NCBI GenBank assembly: GCA_949357655.1
Contig: CASHTG010000012.1
Location: 124,001-188,000, forward strand
Direction: 5' to 3'
Origin: Parascedosporium putredinis
Taxonomy: Eukaryota; Ascomycota; Sordariomycetes; Microascales; Microascaceae
Length of the DNA: 64,000 bases
Below the pieces are notes generated by a model. The model made no database searches and was not told the origin of the DNA. It saw nothing but the letters and a program-made list of their open reading frames with translations. This document shows, piece after piece, positions 58,904-64,000 of the stretch. Each line of letters starts with the position of its first letter. The first letter of the stretch is position 1. The translations under genes were made by a program, and so were the position numbers.

Positions 58904-60950
58904 TTACAGCGCCTTTCCTACGCTTCCATTGCTTCCCTTGCTGCCACCCCTTTGCCTAGAACCAGGCCTGTAGTCGTCATCGGGAGTGGGACTATCCCAC
59001 CTCGTCGAGCCGGGACCGACATCGGGTCCCGGGTCGCTCCAGTCTCCGAGGCTGAACCCGCTCGAGTATTTGGACGAGAGGCTGTCGTCCCTGGTGTGAG
59101 CTCGCCTGGGCTTGTTGACGCTGCCGCGCACACCCTGGCCATCCGCCGCCATCATGTTGGCGGTTGTGAGATCCTGCCGACTGCCGAGAAGCTCCGGCCG
59201 CTCGAGATCGAAAGGATCGGACCTGAACTTGTTGCGCTTGTTATCGAAATTGTCGACGCTGGCAACAGATTCGCGGTAGACCGAGTCGACGACGCTGGGT
59301 TGGCGCTTCTGCCCAAGGCCGCGTGAGCGGCGTACATCCGCTACATAGGTCGATGGGGCTTGGTGCTGCTGCCAGCCTTGTCCGAAAGGGCATTGGCATC
59401 GGAGAAAGGGTTGGCGCGCGGGGAAACAGTCAGGGGCGGCGGCTTGGCGGATTCGTGGGACAGTGCGTTTATGTCGGAGAAGGGGTTGTTGGCCGAGTCG
59501 AAATTGAGGTTTAGACCGCCGAGGAAGTGGTTCGCGGAGCCCGCGCTGCCGTTGGCGGAGTGGTTCGCTTGTCGGTTCTGGGCCTCGCGCTGCACCTCCT
59601 TCTCGTCCATGCCAAGCAGGGTGAGGAAATCGGGCTGCGATCCCTTCCGTTCGCTGACGTTGCGGACTGCGGCTGCCGGATCGGCGTCCATGGTGCGGTC
59701 GTTCCTCATCTTCCAGTTGAAGTTGACGTCGGCTGTCACCCGAGACCACCAGTCCTTGAAACGGTCCTTGCCGGTGACGACGTCCTTGTTCCCGGACCCC
59801 AGGGAGAGGGAGGATGAGTTGTTGCGGCTGTGGAAGGAGGCATCGTCGTACGGCGAGCCGCTCCTCAGGTCCACGCTAGGGCCGCTCCTGGACCCGCTCG
59901 ACTTGCCTCTGAGACCCTGGAATCTCGCCCCAACGGCAGCCCTGATCCTCTCCGTCTTTGGTGTAGGGCCGACGGATCCGCGTTCGATAATGTACGACTT
60001 CTCGTTGTTCCCACCATTGAGGGTTGAGGGCTCGATGGTGAGGGGCGTGAGAAGAGAGCTCCTACGCCGGTTAATCTTCTTCTTGCGCCAGAACCATAGG
60101 AGGAAGGCGATCAGTGATACGACAGCCACGCCACCCGCGACGCTGCCGGCGACTACGGCTGTGGGCGCACCGGACCGGGTCGAGCCGTCGGATATCGTCG
60201 TCGTCGACGGGTCAGCCACGCCTTCTCCGACCGCCGCCGCACCGTTGGAACCGGCGACCGCGGTCGTGGCGATGTTTCCGTTTACGACATCGGGAGCGGC
60301 GTTCTCGGGCGGAATTGGAGCCGGGGCTGGTGTCGGTGCGGGGGCTTGTTGTTCCGGCTGCTGTTGCTGCTGTTGCTGCTGCTGCTGGTCGTTGTTCGCA
60401 TCTGCTTGTTCAGGTACATCTGGCACGGCTGTGTTGACATTAGTTGCACTGCTCGCTAGAGAAGAGGCTTGCGTTTGAAAGCTTGGGGCTTGGGCGCCTT
60501 GAGCGACTTTTGTGGGACTGGGTAATGTGGAAGGGAAGAAGAGAGTAGAAGGGGAGAGGAGGGGAGGAGGGATGACGGGAGGGGTATTGGCCGAGCCTGC
60601 GCCGACGTCTCCTGCGCTGGCTCTTGCTCTTGCTCTTGCTCTTGCGTAGGGCTTGGGGTAGTGGGTGGGGGAAATGTCGTCGTACTCGCTGCCTCGCCAT
60701 CATTTTCCGTCTGAATCTGGACGTTCGTAGAACTGTCCGCGACGGGTGTGGGCACCGATTGTGAACCCACACCAGCGCCGCCGCCATTGTTGTTGTTGTT
60801 GTTGCCATTGCCACCAGCCGCCGCTGATGTCGCCGCAGGCGCTGCCGCATTGGATCTCGGCACAGCCGTGCATCGTCTCCCGTTGAGTTGTGTGATGAAG
60901 GCCCCGGGGCATATCTTGGTTCGACATTGTCGCCGGGACGTCGTGATTGC
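58904..60950 (-). CDS. Single-pass membrane protein of unknown function, 5' end and frame uncertain
   Basis: I do not recognise the family. The likely reading begins near 60945 with CRTKICPGAFITQLNGRRC, a small cysteine-containing segment, followed by an Asn/Gly, Thr/Pro and Gln-rich ectodomain (EQEQEQEPAQ; then Q10). One membrane helix, TAVVAGSVAGGVAVVSLIAFLLWF, is followed by the stop-transfer RRKKKINRRR-type cluster (WRKKKINRRRSS). The ~400-residue cytosolic part is Ser/Asn-rich and contains FKDWWSRVTADVNFNWKMRND and NPFSDINAL / NPFSDANAL repeats (NPF-type). The frame changes in 60595-60625 and at the G4 run 59355-59358 (one base lost; restores PSTYVADVRRSRGLG). No in-frame ATG was found for the first segment, so a first exon or another frame change is missing. 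The architecture resembles Skg6/Mid2-like wall sensors, only by layout. Confidence 0.5.
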
Positions 60951-63900
60951 AAGAAGAACACACGCAGTGTGTTCACTTGCTCCTCGTGTGAGTGTCTCTC
61001 TCTCTCTCTTCTCTCGGTAGGAAGAAAACGAAGTAGTAAAAAAAGAAAGGCAAATTGCGAGTCCAGTCGCAGATGCCCCCAAAAGATGTGATAAAACAAA
61101 GAGTCCGCAGGACCTCGAGAAGTGAAAGAAAAGAAGATGCAAGAAGCGAACTTCCCTAATCCACCCCAGGTGATCCCCGGAATGAACTCCCAAGTCGTTG
61201 AACCTCGCGCGGTAATCGTAATCGAGGAATATAATTTCGGAGGGTTGACGCTAAGAGAGAAGAGATTCCGGTCGGTTCGGTCGGAAAACCAAGAGTTGGA
61301 AAGGATGAAGAGAGAAGATTCCGAAGCGAAGAGAGAAGGAGGAGAGAGAGAAGGGAGGGGAAGAAACAAGAAACCGGCAAGCGGGAAGAATGCGAGAGAA
61401 GGAGAAGAGGGTGCGGCAATGCGATATTCGGGCCTCGACTGGCCGTCTAGAAAACGGAAACAACCATGAGGGTGATCGTCTTTGGAGAAGGGTGTGCGGG
61501 TTTGGAGCAGGAAGACGGATGCTCTGGTTTGGCGGCTAAATTGGCGATGAAAAGAGGAAGAGAGAGAGAAGAGAAGAATGGGCGAGATTCTGGCAGAAGA
61601 TTGATGCGGATGAATTGGCGAGATTCAGGAAAATGCTGGTAGCAAGCGAAGATCCCTTGGTCTTGGGACGGACGGGATGTTCACGAAGGAGGGAGAGTGT
61701 AATTTCCCTGGAGGAGAAAATGTCCGAGACTAGCAGAACAGAAGCAATTTCCGGAGAAGAGCGAGCATGAGTCTAGGATGGCGAGGAGGACATTTGGAAG
61801 AAGGTGAGGGGGGTCTCTTTCGCAGAGAAGTTGGGTAGTCTAGACAAGATGCGAAGAAGGAGGATTTACATTCCGTCCCCTCATCGCCGGTAGGGATGGG
61901 GAGGAGAGAAAGAGAGGGGGTGGGAGAGGGTCTAGTCTGTCCAGTTCGGACAACTGAGCTTAGACATCATCGTCAACCTAGCATTTGGTCTCGAGTAGCA
62001 CTTGCACGATGCTGGCCCGATCCGGGCGGCGTGGGCTCCAAAGGGGAGGCAAAGCCATCGAACCGACGCCCAAAGGGCAAAGGGCAAGGTCCGCCCACAT
62101 ACCATTTCTGGTCTAAAGCATGGAAATGCGTTGCAAGAGCCTCCTCTGGTGAAGCAATTCTCAAATCAAGCATGAAGTCAGGCATGGGCGCAATGATTGA
62201 TCGGTGTTTGATGCAACGGTAGAAAGGCACTGGATTGGCTCGGAGGTTATTCCAGTGTATGAGAACAGCCAGGGGACAGGCAGATCATCAAGGCGGGCTT
62301 GGTGGGCGACGGAGGGGCATCCATGACCTCTTACAAAATCTGAGGCACGGAGGATCTCAGGTTTGACGGGGGTGACGTTGGGGGACTGGACCTGGTAGCC
62401 AAGGGGTCCGTCCCGCATCCCTACAAGTATGAAGCGGCGCCGCACTCTTGGCTCGTGCTCTGACCTATTTTAGCTGCCGCCCCTGAGACTGAACCAAACC
62501 AACGGTGCACCGCAGATTATCCGGGCGACGGCAGCTTCTTCACTCGAGGACGGGAGGAGAGGGAGAGCACTGATTTGGGAGGAGGCGAGGGCCATTGAGA
62601 AACGAGGGAAAGAGTCAAGAAGAGAAAAAAAGAAACAACCGCAAGAATGAGATTCCCAATGAGCGAAGAATATGCATTAGATGACTGCGATTCATGCGGC
62701 CCTTTGGGATGTCCGTCCTTGGTGGACCTTGATCCTTGCTTCTGCTTTCGAGATGATGGATGTCATTCTCGGAGTCTCGACCAAGGTAGCACAAGCCAGC
62801 GATCAATGTTCATCCAAGCATGATGGTCTCATAATATTGCATTTTCCAGATGCAGGAACGAAAATTCCCCCTTCTTTTTTTTCTCTTTCTTCTTCTTTCT
62901 TTTCTTTCTTATTTGGAAATTGCCCATGGCACAAATGCCCTTGGTTTGCTGGACCCGGATAGGAACAGGAACCTCGAGTCAAAGATGGCTCGAGAGCCGA
63001 TGGGAAAATCCGAGACACAACTGAGCAAAACCCCTTGCTTATGTCATAGAATGTGGGGTAAAGAGCCTGCACTGCTCTTGCGGCCGCGCCTGTCTTGAGC
63101 TAGCTTGAAGAGAATCGCTGCGCCTTGCTTTTGAAATATATCTGGTTTCTGGTGCAGGGCAAGGACTGCAGGTCGGTCAGAAGCTGTGGGTTTTTTTTTT
63201 TTGGGGGGTTTGGTTTTTCCTTCTTATTCCTGTGAGCGTGGAAGAAAAGCGGCAGTTTGGTGGAATACTCTAATACTAACAAAGTGCCCGACCGAAGATA
63301 TCTCTGCCGGCGTGGAGAAGATCCGGGGGACCGCCCCTCAAGAGGGGATCCCGAGAGCCTCCGAGCAATGCTCTTCGCCATGGTTAATTGCTTCCGGAAC
63401 ACCTGTGTGCCCACGATGTTTTCTCTCGCTCAGGACTATCAGCCCATCTTCAACCACTCTCCCTCTCCATTCAACCTCCTGGGCTACGCGCTCACTTTGT
63501 CATGTTCACGCCTTTTTTCCTTCTTTCTTATCCCCCTCTCATCTACTCTCCATTCCTAGTCTCCAATGCCTTAGCGCGGACCCAATTTCTTCCTTCTTAC
63601 CTCGAAGGGTTGATTTCGAGCAAGATACTTGTAGGTGTTTGTGGAGTTCGTTGAGTGTGAGAAAGCAGCCGAGGGTCCGTGACACTTATGTCAGAGGTTG
63701 TGTGTCTGAACCCCTCGAAGCTGATCTGAGCCCATGTTTTATGAAGAGTGCGGGGTCGCAGTGGCTAACAGCGGGCACAAATCTGAAATCCTGGTTATGC
63801 CCAAGCGAACTGGTCTCGACCTCCAAAGGCAGATGATGACACCCATTTTTGGGCCAGAAACAGCCCTCCGCCAGTCAAGATGCCCGCCGGTAAACGTAGC

Positions 63901-64000
63901 TCTCTCTCTCCTTGTCCGTCAAGTGGAGGCGAGGGCAAGTTGTGGTTGCCCTCTTCGTCAGATATATGAACTAGACCCAACGGATGAATTGCGAATTGCT
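60951..64000. other. Right-hand end, no supportable gene
   Basis: 3 kb upstream of the membrane-protein gene and to the window edge. Purine-rich stretches (61100-61420 and 61540-61880) and T tracts (62872-62915, 63190-63202) dominate. The frame at 63186-63836 has no family marks. The upstream exon of the membrane-protein gene, if any, may lie at 61000-61500. Confidence 0.45.

Noticed and set aside
1..64000. Search for CRISPR arrays, rRNA, transposase/integrase, secondary-metabolite cluster or novel defence system
   Set aside because: Nothing of the kind was visible. The genes are dispersed eukaryotic housekeeping genes with no clustering by pathway.

Overview
The window looks like nuclear DNA of a filamentous ascomycete, most likely a Sordariomycete. 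The genes are single, with no operons. Introns are short (about 50-190 nt) with GTAAGT/GTATGT-type donors, CTAAC/CTAAT branch sites and CAG/TAG acceptors. The gene set is fungal housekeeping. I saw no rRNA, no convincing tRNA, no CRISPR array and no recognisable transposon open reading frame.

Layout from left to right: an exportin of the Msn5/exportin-5 type (-, runs off the left edge); the diphthamide-pathway WD40 protein DPH7 (-); a DUF1917/Bles03-like protein (+); the NatC catalytic subunit NAA30/MAK3 (-); phospholipid:diacylglycerol acyltransferase LRO1 (+); an Ldb17/SPIN90-like actin-patch protein (+); a Slm1-type PI(4,5)P2/TORC2 effector (+); a 7.8 kb stretch without a supportable gene; a DHA2-like MFS transporter with a long N-terminal tail (+); the box H/ACA snoRNP protein GAR1 (-); cytosolic threonyl-tRNA synthetase with 13 exons (+); phosphatidylserine synthase CHO1/PSS (-); a zinc metallopeptidase with a C-terminal jacalin-like lectin domain (-); an 8.1 kb stretch without a supportable gene; a Whi5/Nrm1-type G1/S repressor (+); and a single-pass membrane protein of unknown function (-).

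Two functional themes recur. Translation and ribosome biogenesis: DPH7 modifies eEF2, GAR1 guides pseudouridylation, and the ThrRS and GAR1 genes are divergent. Membrane lipid and actin/TORC2 signalling: LRO1, PSS, Slm1 and Ldb17. The genes are not an evident functional cluster.

The most striking property is technical or evolutionary. Almost every conserved gene is broken by one or more one-base frame changes, mostly a missing base in a short homopolymer, although family similarity and exon phase continue perfectly on both sides. About 25 such places are inferred across 12 genes, including essential ones (GAR1, ThrRS). Consensus error in the assembly is the simplest explanation. Any automatic annotation of this contig would call truncated or split genes. 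I did not find a convincing novel biological system. The best biological leads are the protease-lectin fusion, the long tail on the MFS transporter, the insertion in the ThrRS catalytic domain, a 40-bp tandem duplication in a PSS intron, and the two long gene-empty regions.
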